DNA of 64,000 nt, taken from positions 1 to 64,000 of the forward strand of contig NZ_JACJRG010000016.1 in the NCBI RefSeq assembly GCF_014697125.1. Reading direction: 5' to 3'. Position 1 is the first letter of the stretch. Every line of letters begins with the position of its first letter. The notes under the pieces were generated by a model. It was not told the DNA's origin. It saw only the letters and a list, made by a program, of their open reading frames with translations, and did not search any database. Below, piece by piece: positions 33,429 to 42,531 of the stretch. The translations under genes and the position numbers were made by a program. The DNA comes from Anabaena minutissima FACHB-250 (GTDB lineage: Bacteria; Cyanobacteriota; Cyanobacteriia; Cyanobacteriales; Nostocaceae).

Positions 33429-34841
33429 CTACTCAAACCACCAAGGGTCACTGGTAGAGTTAGTTTTAATCAAAAATGCCTGTTTTCGCAGAAATCGCTT
33501 TAGGGCTGCTGCACCCATGCGAGAACCACCCAGACCTGAGAATTTAAATGCGTTTTTCTCTCCTTCGTGCATGATTGCAGTCAGAGCCGCATCATTAATA
33601 CTAATAGCACCAGCATTGATTTGCCGACCAACTGCTAAGGCTTCTTCTTCTGAACCTGCGAACACAGCTGCACTCAGTCCATAGATTGAGTCGTTGGCTA
33701 AGTATATCGCTTCTTCCTCACTGGGAAACGGCATTACAGGCATAATGGGGCCAAAAGTTTCTTCAATCATCACTTTCATGGAATGATTAACTTGGGTTAG
33801 CACTGTCGGACGACACCACCAACCGCCGCCTAATTCCTCAACTTTGCCGCCGCAGTGAACGACTGCACCCTTTTCTACTGCATCAAAAAGATGGTTACTA
33901 ATGATTGCAGCTTGTTTTTCGGCAATGATTGGCCCAATTTGTCCCCCTTCTAGGGTGGGGTAAGCTAGCTGAAGACGATAAGCTTTGGCTACTAGTTGAT
34001 GATAAAACTCTTCAAATATCGATTCGGCAACGTAAATCCGTTCAATAGAAAGACATGACTGACCAGTGTTGACAACTGCACCCCACAAAATAGCTGAGGT
34101 GGCTAAGTCTACATTTGCTGACTCTAAAACGATCGCCGGATCTTTTCCTCCCAATTCTAAAAACGCGGGTATAAAGCGTTTAGCTGCGGCTTCTCCAACT
34201 CTCCGGCCTGTAGCTACACTACCTGTAAAACAGATTAAATCTACATACTCAATTAAAGCTGCTCCTGTTTCTCCTGCTCCCTCTATAAACATTAAGACAT
34301 CCCGTAGGTGAGGGACATTATTCAGTGCTGTTAACAGAGGTGCAACAAAACGGGGAGCAATTTCACTAGGTTTCACAATGACAGCCGAACCCGCCAGCAA
34401 CGCCGGGATGGTATCAATCATCGCTAGCAACAGGGGAAAATTCCACGGGCTAATTACTCCCACAACAGGGTAAGGTACAGAGGCTTGTTGCAGAGCGATA
34501 AAGGGAATGCTGGTATTTTTAGCCGATTCTTGCAGTAAATCAGGTGCTAAATCACACCAACGGTCAATGCTGCTCAGGAAAGAATCAATTTCTAATATGG
34601 ATATAGATAATCTACCGGTATCATTTACCAACGCGTCCGTCAGTTGTTGACGTGCAGATAATATTGCTTGCTTCCATTCCTGTAAAGCGGCGATTCTCCC
34701 TTCTAAACCCAACTGATACCATTGAGTTTGTGACCTCCGCGCCCGATTACATTGCTGTGCTAGTAACCGAGGCGGCGGCGGGATAATCACATAGTCAAAT
34801 TTTCCAGTCCGAGGATTACGTACTTCTATAGGGTTTGTCAT
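33429..34841 (-). CDS. NAD(P)-dependent aldehyde dehydrogenase
   Basis: A 470-residue ALDH-superfamily enzyme that oxidises an aldehyde to the acid. The catalytic Cys lies in NTGQSCLSIERIYV and the general-base Glu in LELGGKDPAIVLE. FTGSVATGRRV binds the nucleotide, and ISPWNFPLLLAM and EETFGPIMPVMPF are typical. It most resembles coniferyl- or fatty-aldehyde-type ALDHs. The C terminus has a short hydrophobic or basic stretch (LKRFLRKQAFLIK). Start ATG at 34841. It stands between aroA and a nitrilase-like gene on the same strand. Confidence 0.93.
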   Translation of the reverse strand: MTNPIEVRNPRTGKFDYVIIPPPPRLLAQQCNRARRSQTQWYQLGLEGRIAALQEWKQAILSARQQLTDALVNDTGRLSISILEIDSFLSSIDRWCDLAPDLLQESAKNTSIPFIALQQASVPYPVVGVISPWNFPLLLAMIDTIPALLAGSAVIVKPSEIAPRFVAPLLTALNNVPHLRDVLMFIEGAGETGAALIEYVDLICFTGSVATGRRVGEAAAKRFIPAFLELGGKDPAIVLESANVDLATSAILWGAVVNTGQSCLSIERIYVAESIFEEFYHQLVAKAYRLQLAYPTLEGGQIGPIIAEKQAAIISNHLFDAVEKGAVVHCGGKVEELGGGWWCRPTVLTQVNHSMKVMIEETFGPIMPVMPFPSEEEAIYLANDSIYGLSAAVFAGSEEEALAVGRQINAGAISINDAALTAIMHEGEKNAFKFSGLGGSRMGAAALKRFLRKQAFLIKTNSTSDPWWFE

Positions 34842-34971
34842 TCTATTAATTCGTAATTTTTTAAATAAGCTATATCATAGTCTCCTCCTTACTTGCGGAG
34901 TGGGGTGCTTGTATCCCCCTTAACTGAGAAACGCCAGATAGCACTTATCGTTTGTATGCAATATCTCCAAA

Positions 34972-35031
34972 CCTCTCTCCTACAAGGAGAGAGGCTTTGA
35001 GGCTTACTCCCCTTCCCTTGTAGGGAAGGGG
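34972..35031. repeat. paired palindromic repeats (CCTCTCTCC..., CCCCTTCCCT...)
   Basis: Two adjacent hairpins: 34972-34994 (CCTCTCTCCT with AGGAGAGAGG) and 35009-35031 (CCCCTTCCCT with AGGGAAGGGG), followed by GTTGGGGGTTAGG. This pair is a common cyanobacterial interspersed element. It may also stabilise or end transcripts. Confidence 0.8.
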
Positions 35032-35068
35032 TTGGGGGTTAGGTCTGTCAAACCGCTATACCTTTTCC

Positions 35069-36112
35069 CTAAATTATCCCCAACTCACTGAGGCGTTCAA
35101 TGGTTTGCTGCTGGGTTTGGATAAAATGCTTGCGTTCTACTGGTTGGTTTAGCATAGTGTTGGCTGGGTAAAATTTTGACTGGCTATAAGTTTGGGCATA
35201 TAGTTCAAATCGCTGACGGGAAAGTAAATTATTTAACCCTGGACGGTGGCGATCGCGTCTCAATGCAGCTAAATCTATCTCTGCAAAGGCTGCCATACTT
35301 TCCCCTGCACCTGTCTCGGCTAATACTATGCCGCGATGGTCGATGATTTTTGAGCCACCATCTACTGAACCGATGGGGATAGGACTATTCGCAAGTCCGG
35401 CGGTATTAGCTGAGACTACATAAGCCATATTCTCAACAGCGCGGGTAATTTTGGCTGCGTCTTTGGGGGTGAAGTTTTTACTATAAACTTCCGAGGTGGA
35501 ATGTAAGAAAATTTCTGCCCCACGCATGGCTAAACATCTTGCTACTTCTGGATATAAAATTTCTTCTGAAGCCAAAGCCGCTAAGTTACCGATCGCAGTT
35601 TTCGCTACCGGGAAAACTCCCTCTAAGCCGTAGCAGTCAAGGTATTTATCCCAGACATCATGGGGTGTAGGCGCAAACATAGAATTTAGCCGCCGATAAC
35701 GCAGTACAACTACACCACTTGGATCAATGACAAAGCAGGTTTGAAAGTATAAATCCGGAAAGTTGGGGTCGAGTTCGTAGGCGTTTCCAGCTAAAAATAT
35801 ATTGTATTTTTGAGCAATTTTACCAAGTGCTTCATACTCAGAGCCGTTAATTTCTACACAGGCCTTGTTTGCCCATGCTTCTACAGACTCCCCCATCGGG
35901 AAACCAGTCAGGAAATATTCGGGTAAGACAATTAACCGACAATCAGAGCCAATAAATGCAACACTGGCGGCGATTTGCTTTGCTAGGCGGGTGATAGTTT
36001 TTTGTATTAGTAATCTGACTTCTTGGCGATCGCTTGCTTGATTGACTGCGTGGCAAGTCACTTGCAATGCTAAAGCCCGAAATGAGTCTAGGGATTGAGT
36101 TTGATCTGTCAT
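35069..36112 (-). CDS. nitrilase-superfamily (carbon-nitrogen hydrolase fold) protein, catalytic residues altered
   Basis: A 347-residue nitrilase-fold protein. The Glu motif is intact (LIVLPEYFLTGFP, Glu65). The lysine motif reads LRYRRLNSM (Arg141 where YRK is usual). The cysteine motif reads LASEEILYPEVA, with Ser182 at the position of the nucleophilic Cys of ICxDxxFPE. The Glu-Lys-Cys triad is thus Glu-Arg-Ser if the alignment is right. The rest of the fold (TRAVENMAYVVSANTAG, GGSKIIDHRGIVLAETG) is conserved, so it may be a pseudoenzyme or use other chemistry. Start ATG at 36112. Confidence 0.8.
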   Translation of the reverse strand: MTDQTQSLDSFRALALQVTCHAVNQASDRQEVRLLIQKTITRLAKQIAASVAFIGSDCRLIVLPEYFLTGFPMGESVEAWANKACVEINGSEYEALGKIAQKYNIFLAGNAYELDPNFPDLYFQTCFVIDPSGVVVLRYRRLNSMFAPTPHDVWDKYLDCYGLEGVFPVAKTAIGNLAALASEEILYPEVARCLAMRGAEIFLHSTSEVYSKNFTPKDAAKITRAVENMAYVVSANTAGLANSPIPIGSVDGGSKIIDHRGIVLAETGAGESMAAFAEIDLAALRRDRHRPGLNNLLSRQRFELYAQTYSQSKFYPANTMLNQPVERKHFIQTQQQTIERLSELGII

Positions 36113-36665
36113 GCTGGTTGTGAGTGGGGGGTAGAGACACGATGAATGGTATGATTTTAAACTTATTATTTCCTACCTCCGGTCGGTCGTAGACCATCGC
36201 ACCAGTTTATTAGTTAATTCTTTACCTAACATCTTGCTTGTGTCAGAATTTCTCAAAATTTTAGAGACATTACATCGGAATGTCTCTAAAAATTAGACGT
36301 TGAGGCTTAAATTAGTTTGACGCAAGGAAACCCAACATTATCAAGACCTTGTTAGGTTACTCCGTGACTAAAGATTACCTCAAAATTATTGTTCAACCTG
36401 TAAAAAGTTAGTTGGCTGAGGGAAAATCAGATGGAAAAAATATTTCAACTGATTATACTGTCCCTCTATCGCCTCATTCATCATCTAATTTCCTGGCTTT
36501 TGCATACTTTGAAGTAGAAAATTTAATTGGTACAACAATTATTATTGTGACTAGTTTTAGCAGAGTGATACTACTTTTTATATAGACATAACTAACCTAG
36601 AGAAAGAAGTTAGCTGCATGGAGAATTATCTAACTTTATTGAAGAATGAATAGGGAATTTTTTCA
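36113..36665. other. gene-free stretch with one strong hairpin
   Basis: This 553-bp region holds no ORF I can support. It contains the hairpin at 36259-36291 and AACCCAACATTATC-type repeat debris (about 36320-36360). The AT-rich part after 36540 should hold the promoter of the secreted repeat protein gene. Confidence 0.55.
36259..36291. terminator. bidirectional-type hairpin TTTTAGAGACAT...ATGTCTCTAAAA
   Basis: A 12-bp perfect stem with a 9-base loop, flanked by A/T on both strands. It could serve as a terminator on either strand, but no gene ends nearby, so it may instead be a repeat related to the GTAGAGACGTTCC family at 26804. Confidence 0.45.
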
Positions 36666-37049
36666 ATGTTGAAAATCAAGCACATTCTTCATCAATGGCA
36701 GCGTAAAATTGCCTTAGTGATGTTAACTGGGTTAATCTGGCTGATTAGCTTGCCAACTAATTCTGTTGAGGCGACTGGTTATTATTCAGTCAAAGACCAC
36801 AAGACAGAACTGGTCAGACCTTATTACACTACTAGAGAACGCCACATAGCAGGCACAGAAATTACAAGGCCTTACTACACCACCAAAGAGAGAAAACGGA
36901 TCACAACTACAGGTGATAATTATATCGAAAGTGGGAAACGAGCCACAGAAGTTATGCCTAAAGAAATAGGTACAGGTAAGCGACAGAAAAATTCAATCAA
37001 AAGAACTTTTAGAAATAACGATTATGAGCGTAGTGAAATTGAAAAATAA
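36666..37049 (+). CDS. secreted basic protein with RPYYTT(R/K)ER repeats
   Basis: A 127-residue protein with an N-terminal signal peptide or anchor (KIALVMLTGLIWLISLPTNSVEA). The mature part is rich in Tyr, Lys, Arg and Thr, with two copies of the motif RPYYTTRER / RPYYTTKER about 22 residues apart, and a basic tail. No family is recognised. It may be a surface or periplasmic polyionic protein. The ATG at 36666 follows a weak leader. A gap of about 310 bp, including a heptamer array, separates it from the aminotransferase gene. Confidence 0.65.
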   Translation: MLKIKHILHQWQRKIALVMLTGLIWLISLPTNSVEATGYYSVKDHKTELVRPYYTTRERHIAGTEITRPYYTTKERKRITTTGDNYIESGKRATEVMPKEIGTGKRQKNSIKRTFRNNDYERSEIEK

Positions 37050-37359
37050 CTTATTCCTAATAAAGCTTAGGGGATATTTTCAGTAAGTAAATGGAAGCGA
37101 GGAGTTAAAGACTAGAGAAGAAAGATTTCTTGCCTTTCTCGGTGTGATTGATTACATTAGAGCCTATGTTTTTCCTCCCCCCTAGTATAGTACGGCGGAA
37201 ATAAGCAGACCATTTCAAAACAGCAAAAGCCTTGGTATATTAAACTTTTGACTTTTGACTTTTGACTTTTAATTTCCGCCTTGCGGCACTAGCCCCTATT
37301 TTTAAGGCAGATTCTGGGATATCCTAAAGAAAGAGAAAGATTTGCCAAATAGAGTAATA
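37050..37359. other. gap upstream of the aminotransferase gene
   Basis: This 310-bp region has no gene. It contains the CTTTTGA heptamer array (37245-37272) and, between 37273 and 37341, GC-richer repeat-like sequence (TTTCCGCCTTGCGGC, a small inverted repeat). Confidence 0.5.
37245..37272. repeat. heptamer tandem repeat (CTTTTGA)4
   Basis: Three CTTTTGA units and one CTTTTAA in the gap upstream of the aminotransferase gene. Confidence 0.85.
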
Positions 37360-38526
37360 ATGAAGCTGGCAGCAAGAGTAAGTCAGGTAACACCTTCACT
37401 AACCTTAGCGATCGCCGCGAAAGCTAAGGCGATGAAGGCAGAAGGTATAGACGTTTGTAGTTTTAGTGCTGGCGAACCGGATTTTGATACCCCAGCGCAT
37501 ATCAAAGCAGCCGCAGTAAAGGCTCTGGAGTCAGGCAAAACCAAGTATGGCGCAGCCGCCGGTGAACCAAAGTTACGGGAAGCGATCGCGCACAAACTGC
37601 AATCTGATAATGGTCTAGATTACAAAGCGGAGAATGTCATTGTCACCAATGGCGGTAAACATTCTCTGTACAACTTGATGGTGGCACTGATTGACCCCGG
37701 TGATGAGGTAATTATTCCCGCCCCCTACTGGCTCAGTTACCCGGAAATGGTAACGTTGGTAGGTGGGAAACCAGTAATTATCAACACAGATGCGTCCACG
37801 GGCTATAAAATTACACCAGAGCAACTGCGAACAGCTATTACCCCCAAAACCAAGCTATTTGTCCTCAATTCCCCATCTAACCCTACAGGGATGGTGTACA
37901 CACCAGAGGAAATCAAAGCCTTAGCACAGGTAGTAGTTGATGCAGATATCTTTGTCGTATCTGATGAGATTTACGAAAAAATTCTCTACGATGGTGCAGA
38001 ACATATCAGCATCGGTTCGCTAGGAAAGGAAATTTTTCAGCGCACCTTAATTAGTAATGGGTTCGCCAAAGCTTACTCCATGACTGGTTGGCGACTGGGT
38101 TATTTAGCCGGGCCTGTGGAAATTATTAAAGCCGCCAGTACCATCCAAGGGCATAGTACATCGAATGTATGTACCTTTGCTCAATATGGTGCGATCGCCG
38201 CTTTAGAAAGTTCCCAAGACTGCGTGGAAGAAATGCGTCAAGCTTTCGCTCAACGGCGACAGGTAATGTTAGATCGACTCAACGCCATCCCTGGTTTGAG
38301 TTGTGCCAAACCAGACGGCGCATTTTATCTGTTCCCCGACATCAGTAAAACAGGTCTAAAATCTTTAGAATTTTGTAATGCGTTGTTAGAAGCACATCAA
38401 GTAGCAGTCATTCCCGGAATTGCCTTTGGTGCTGATCAAAACATTCGCCTTTCCTATGCTACCGATTTGGCAACAATCGAGAAAGGCATGGATAGGTTAG
38501 AAAAGTTTGTGTGCAGCCGTATTTAG
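37360..38526 (+). CDS. class I/II pyridoxal-phosphate aminotransferase, aspartate type
   Basis: A 388-residue aspartate aminotransferase (Ibeta type). It interconverts aspartate/oxaloacetate with glutamate/2-oxoglutarate, possibly also prephenate. Conserved segments are CSFSAGEPDFDTPAHIK, KYGAAAGEPKLREAIA, VTNGGKHSLYNL, FVLNSPSNPTGMVY, VVSDEIYEKILYDG and the PLP-lysine motif SNGFAKAYSMTGWRLGYLAGP. A TTG at 37342 extends the frame by six residues, but ATG 37360 (MKLAARVSQVTPSLT) is the usual N terminus of the family. Confidence 0.95.
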   Translation: MKLAARVSQVTPSLTLAIAAKAKAMKAEGIDVCSFSAGEPDFDTPAHIKAAAVKALESGKTKYGAAAGEPKLREAIAHKLQSDNGLDYKAENVIVTNGGKHSLYNLMVALIDPGDEVIIPAPYWLSYPEMVTLVGGKPVIINTDASTGYKITPEQLRTAITPKTKLFVLNSPSNPTGMVYTPEEIKALAQVVVDADIFVVSDEIYEKILYDGAEHISIGSLGKEIFQRTLISNGFAKAYSMTGWRLGYLAGPVEIIKAASTIQGHSTSNVCTFAQYGAIAALESSQDCVEEMRQAFAQRRQVMLDRLNAIPGLSCAKPDGAFYLFPDISKTGLKSLEFCNALLEAHQVAVIPGIAFGADQNIRLSYATDLATIEKGMDRLEKFVCSRI

Positions 38527-38577
38527 GGGTTTAGAGGAGAATAACGAATAATTAATTAGTTATTCTTTATTCTCCCC

Positions 38578-38699
38578 ACTCATTACTCATTACTCATTAC
38601 TCAGCACTCATTACTCAGCACTCAGCACTCCCCACTCAGCACCGGCTAAACGCCGCGCTACCGCTAACAGCACTTAGCACTCCCCACTCCCCACTCAAC
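38578..38699. repeat. ACTCATT/ACTCAGC heptamer array interrupted by a 31-bp small dispersed repeat
   Basis: Nine heptamers (ACTCATT, ACTCAGC, ACTCCCC variants, 38578-38640) are followed by the 31-mer at 38641-38671, identical to that at 2509-2539, and then by further ACTTAGC/ACTCCCC heptamers to 38699. The 31-mer sits exactly at a heptamer boundary. Confidence 0.85.
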
Positions 38700-38825
38700 A
38701 CCGTAAATTTACCAATATCCCTCAAAAAATTAATGTAGCTTTGAATAAACTGATTGATAGTCCTATGTGTTAGGGGTAAGCTAATAACAATAAAATTAAA
38801 AACCTCAAGAGTCTTGAGAAACTGC

Positions 38826-40151
38826 ATGACCGCTAATACTTTACTTAGTAATCTCTTCCATAAAGATACTGTTAAGTTAAACTCTCAAGAGATAAATCTG
38901 CCACTTTTACAGGATAAATTCTATAGTTTCTTCATAGAAAATGTAAATACCTGTTCACCAGAAGATGTTTTACAAGAATTTAAAGTGTTATTTATTGATT
39001 GCCTCAAGTCAGGCAACTTAAATAATGTGCCAGCAATCCAGAAATTTTTGTCGTTTAATAACGAGCAGGAGTTTCGTCATACACTCAAACGCTGTTGCTA
39101 CATTTTAATTAATAATTGGGCAGCTAAAAGAAAACATAAATATATTCAAGAACTGATTAATTTATTTGCAGAATTACCTAATTTTAGAGCCAAAAATACT
39201 TTTAAAGATTTAAATTTATATAGACAATGGCTAGAAAATTTTATTAATAGCCAAGATTATCAAGAACTGAAAATATTTAATAATTATAAAAATGATCATA
39301 ATAGCAAAGGTCACTGGAGCGATCGCTATGCTGCTTATTTATTAGTTGTTCAATCATTAGATACAGATAAACCCAAAGAACAGCAAGAGGCAGCAATCAA
39401 ACTTTATAGACAGATGAAAGACAAGTATAAGTTTGATTTAGCCATGTATATAGCTCGTTCACAGTCGGTTGCATCAAGTAGCACACGTTATAATAACCCC
39501 AGTATTTTAGGTGACAACGTTCTGCATTTAATCAAAAGAATCGTAGTCAAAAAAGGTAAGTTCAGCCATGAAAACCTTGCCAATATATTTCTCAAGCAAA
39601 CTGAAAATCAAAGCTTGAAAGAATTTAAGACTAGTTTGCAGAAATATTTATTTTTCTCAGTTGGTAATCAAGCAGTTGTATCCTTATTGCAGGAATCTTT
39701 CAAAGAAAAGTTTTTATTGTGGAAACCACAATTAGATAAGGAAATAATTAACAGAAATTTATTACTGAGAGTTTGCAACAAACTGATTGATTATCTGACC
39801 ATAGAAAATAGACATGAACCTTCAGAATTATTCATTTTATTAGTTTCCCAAGGACATCCTTTAACTTTAGTCATTATCCTCCTGAAGATTATTTTTATTT
39901 CTAAAAATTCTCGGAGTCATTTAGAAACGCGCATTGCCGATTTAATTAGTTACTATCAGCATCAATCAGAAGATGAATGTCAATGGGTCATTCATTTTAT
40001 AGAATTTTTTAATATTACTTTTGCTATTTATGCAGAAAATGTAGATTATAACTTGCTAAAAATGCAAAAGGATGAATCAGTTGACGATTCACAGGGCAAT
40101 TTGGATATTTACCGTGTCTTTTCACAGGTGAAAGAACATCAAAAATATTAA
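38826..40151 (+). CDS. hypothetical protein of cyanobacterial type
   Basis: A 441-residue mostly helical soluble protein with no recognised family. It contains conserved-looking stretches HWSDRYAAYLLVVQSLD and MKDKYKFDLAMYIARSQSVASSSTRYNNPSILGDNV, and many Lys/Asn/Leu-rich helices (LNNVPAIQKFLSFNNEQEF; NYKNDHNSKG). The frame is open from ATG 38754, but Met25 (38826, MTANTLLSNLF) is likelier because the upstream part reads like non-coding sequence. It ends just before a strong bidirectional terminator shared with the convergent DUF1517 gene. Confidence 0.65.
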   Translation: MTANTLLSNLFHKDTVKLNSQEINLPLLQDKFYSFFIENVNTCSPEDVLQEFKVLFIDCLKSGNLNNVPAIQKFLSFNNEQEFRHTLKRCCYILINNWAAKRKHKYIQELINLFAELPNFRAKNTFKDLNLYRQWLENFINSQDYQELKIFNNYKNDHNSKGHWSDRYAAYLLVVQSLDTDKPKEQQEAAIKLYRQMKDKYKFDLAMYIARSQSVASSSTRYNNPSILGDNVLHLIKRIVVKKGKFSHENLANIFLKQTENQSLKEFKTSLQKYLFFSVGNQAVVSLLQESFKEKFLLWKPQLDKEIINRNLLLRVCNKLIDYLTIENRHEPSELFILLVSQGHPLTLVIILLKIIFISKNSRSHLETRIADLISYYQHQSEDECQWVIHFIEFFNITFAIYAENVDYNLLKMQKDESVDDSQGNLDIYRVFSQVKEHQKY

Positions 40152-40164
40152 GGGTTTTTGAGGA

Positions 40165-40205
40165 ATATAGAAGCCCGGTTTCTCCAATAAACCGGGCTTC
40201 TATAT
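40165..40205. terminator. bidirectional hairpin terminator between convergent genes
   Basis: A 17-bp perfect stem (ATATAGAAGCCCGGTTT with AAACCGGGCTTCTATAT) and 7-base loop lie exactly between the stops at 40151 and 40207. It suits termination of both the plus-strand 441-residue protein gene and the minus-strand DUF1517 gene. Confidence 0.9.
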
Positions 40206-40206
40206 G

Positions 40207-41178
40207 TCATACCAATTTCAAATCAGGATACTCAGCAAACAAATCATCAGAGGAGAGAGTATCGCCTTCAGCTTGAGGAGTCCACAGTATTTCCAACGCC
40301 AAGAGTTTATCCGCCGGAATGCTACCAATTTGTCGTAAGACTTGACGCAAATCATCAGCACTGTTAACTGCTGATAGTTCAAACTTACCTAGTGTCGCCG
40401 TCAACAAGGTAACAATAATGTATTCCCCAGGGCCTTCAGTAATTAAACGAGTGGGGTTGTCAAGTTCACCAGATGAGGGTAAAGCTTCTTTAGCAAGGGC
40501 TGCTTTTAACTGGTTGTTGACATTAGAGAGAGTTTCTTCACTAACTTTGCTGCGTTCTGCTAGTGCTAGCCGGTTAAATTGACTTTCAGCCGCATTTAAC
40601 TTGGCTTGTTGTGTACCAGCCCCTGCATATACCCAATATTCCGGATGGCGTAGCAAGGCTAGGCTAGTTTCTTGCAACACTTCTGCACGTCCCTCTGGGG
40701 AATTGGTATCAGCAGTTTCAGCGATGCGGTTAAGTTCTGGTTGCAAGTCTCGCGCTTGGGCTAATAAACCGACTTGCAAGCGATTTACGCTGATAGAAGG
40801 GTTGCTGTCGTAGCCGATTTCTTCTCCTTCACCACCGGAGACACGACGGAAACTTTGGACTAGGAAGTTAGCGATCGCCAAGAAAATTAAGATACTAAAT
40901 AAACCGCCAAATCCTCCGCCAATACCCCAAAACGGAATCAAGAAAGGAAAACCAAAACCACCACCCCCAGGATAGTACCCGCCACCGCCTGGAGGCGCGT
41001 AGGTGCGTGGGTTATAAGTACGGCTAGAAGGCATTCTGAACGAACCACCGCCAATTCTGCCACCACTACGGGCAGCTAATGCACCATCAGCATGGCTTAA
41101 CGCTAAAACCATTACCAAGCCTAGGGTAAAGACAGTTTTTAACAGTGGTTTGATAGCTTGTTGTAGTTTTTTAGACAT
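40207..41178 (-). CDS. DUF1517 family membrane protein
   Basis: A 323-residue protein. It has a signal peptide (TVFTLGLVMVLALSHADGALA), then a Gly/Pro/Tyr-rich stretch (RSGGRIGGGSFRMPSS, PPGGGGYYPGGGG), then a hydrophobic helix (GGLFSILIFLAIANFLVQSF) and the DUF1517 domain (VNRLQVGLLAQARDLQPELNRIAE; SSDDLFAEYPDLKLV at the end). DUF1517 proteins occur in cyanobacteria and plastids; function unknown. A GTG at 41184 adds two residues, but ATG 41178 (MSKKLQQ) is preferred. Confidence 0.88.
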   Translation of the reverse strand: MSKKLQQAIKPLLKTVFTLGLVMVLALSHADGALAARSGGRIGGGSFRMPSSRTYNPRTYAPPGGGGYYPGGGGFGFPFLIPFWGIGGGFGGLFSILIFLAIANFLVQSFRRVSGGEGEEIGYDSNPSISVNRLQVGLLAQARDLQPELNRIAETADTNSPEGRAEVLQETSLALLRHPEYWVYAGAGTQQAKLNAAESQFNRLALAERSKVSEETLSNVNNQLKAALAKEALPSSGELDNPTRLITEGPGEYIIVTLLTATLGKFELSAVNSADDLRQVLRQIGSIPADKLLALEILWTPQAEGDTLSSDDLFAEYPDLKLV

Positions 41179-42531
41179 AATCACAGTTGCTTGAAAAACG
41201 CTATTGCTTAATTATTTTTTCTCTACTCAGAGCGTTGAGGTGTGTATCTGATACCAACTCATAATCAGCAGTGAGTGTTTGATTGGTAGTAAGGCTACAT
41301 ATCCAATCTACCGCGTCTTATCTGAGAGAATCAGCAAACCGCAGGGGGATTTCTGTAGTGGATAACCGTACCTCAGAATTTATTCCCTTTGAAGGAACGT
41401 TGGGATTAATTAATGATTAGTATGTCTGGGTAGATTATTCGGGTGCGTCAGATGTCGAAAATCTGTTAATTTTTACAATGGAATTTTAAGCCTGAATTAT
41501 TTAATACTGCGTAGATTATGCTGATGAAAGCCTATAAACCTGTTTCAAACTGCTAAAAAACCTTTCCATCGCCCATTATCTTGGATCATAGCTCTGCAAA
41601 ATGGTTAATTGATAGCGTTTTTAAGATGATAATTATAATTTCCTCAATCAAGAGATAATTTCTGCAATTGTTATCTCTTTTTTCCTTTCCAGACACCAAG
41701 AAACTTGGCGAATTCCCGTAATTATTTATGACCATTGTTTCTGGTGAACAGTCAAATTTATAACAATAAAAACAAAGCATATAATTAACCAACACTTCAC
41801 ATAAACAACAATAAATTTTCTATATTTCATATTCTAAAATATAGATATAACCTTTGTAATGCTCTCATCTTGTTGTCCTAGTAGTCCATCAAGTTGAAAG
41901 TGATGGATCAGCAAATTCGTGGTCTTCGCGTAGTGTCTCATAGAGACGACTAAAGTCCTGACTGTTCTAAGCAATAAAATGCTGACTACAAACTCTCAAA
42001 ACTAACTTGACAAAACACTAGGTATTATAGAGTACCAAACAAGCCTACCGATATCTCAGTCACAGCCAGTTTGATGAAGGATTGTAAAAATTTTTGACAA
42101 AATTGTGTAAATACCTAGCTTTTCGGGTCTACCTGTTGGCTAAAACTAAAAAAGAGGAGAAAATTTAGATACTAGCGTCAGTAAATCCTTCAGTACGATC
42201 ATCCACAGAAATGCTTGCTTGTGTAATTACGTAATGGAGGTAGTACAAAAAGGCAAAAGTAAAAAGAAAAAAATAAAAAGGACGAATGCTTATTTCATAA
42301 GCAGTTGGACTATTTATGATCGTGACTTTACTTAAGTTAGTATGTAGTATTACGGATAAACCTAGTGATTTTCCCAATGAGTTTAAATTTTGACTACTGG
42401 GTTCTGTAGGTGCAGGTTTGCCTAGGTCGGTGCAAGCCTAGCCGCAGTCTATTCTGAATTCTTCAATTACTTCGCCTTAGTTGCAGTTTGAATACTTTCA
42501 ACTTATTTGCAGTCAATCAATCAAAATCAAC
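41179..42531. other. 1.35-kb gene-free region upstream of the glycosyltransferase
   Basis: This is the longest gap in the window. It is AT-rich and holds only spurious short ORFs (41586-41795 minus, 42165-42377 minus). Around 41921-41966 it carries a TTCGCGTAGTGTCTCATAGAGACGACTAAAGTCC repeat fragment related to those at 47432 and 63330. I saw no tRNA and no structured RNA, but a small RNA or a long 5' UTR cannot be excluded. Confidence 0.5.

Noticed and set aside
36259..36291. Rho-independent terminator of a known gene.
   Set aside because: No gene ends close by on either strand, so I kept it only as a low-confidence hairpin.
41586..41795. 69-codon minus-strand ORF.
   Set aside because: AT-rich composition, no start context and no recognisable protein; the 42165-42377 ORF fails the same way.
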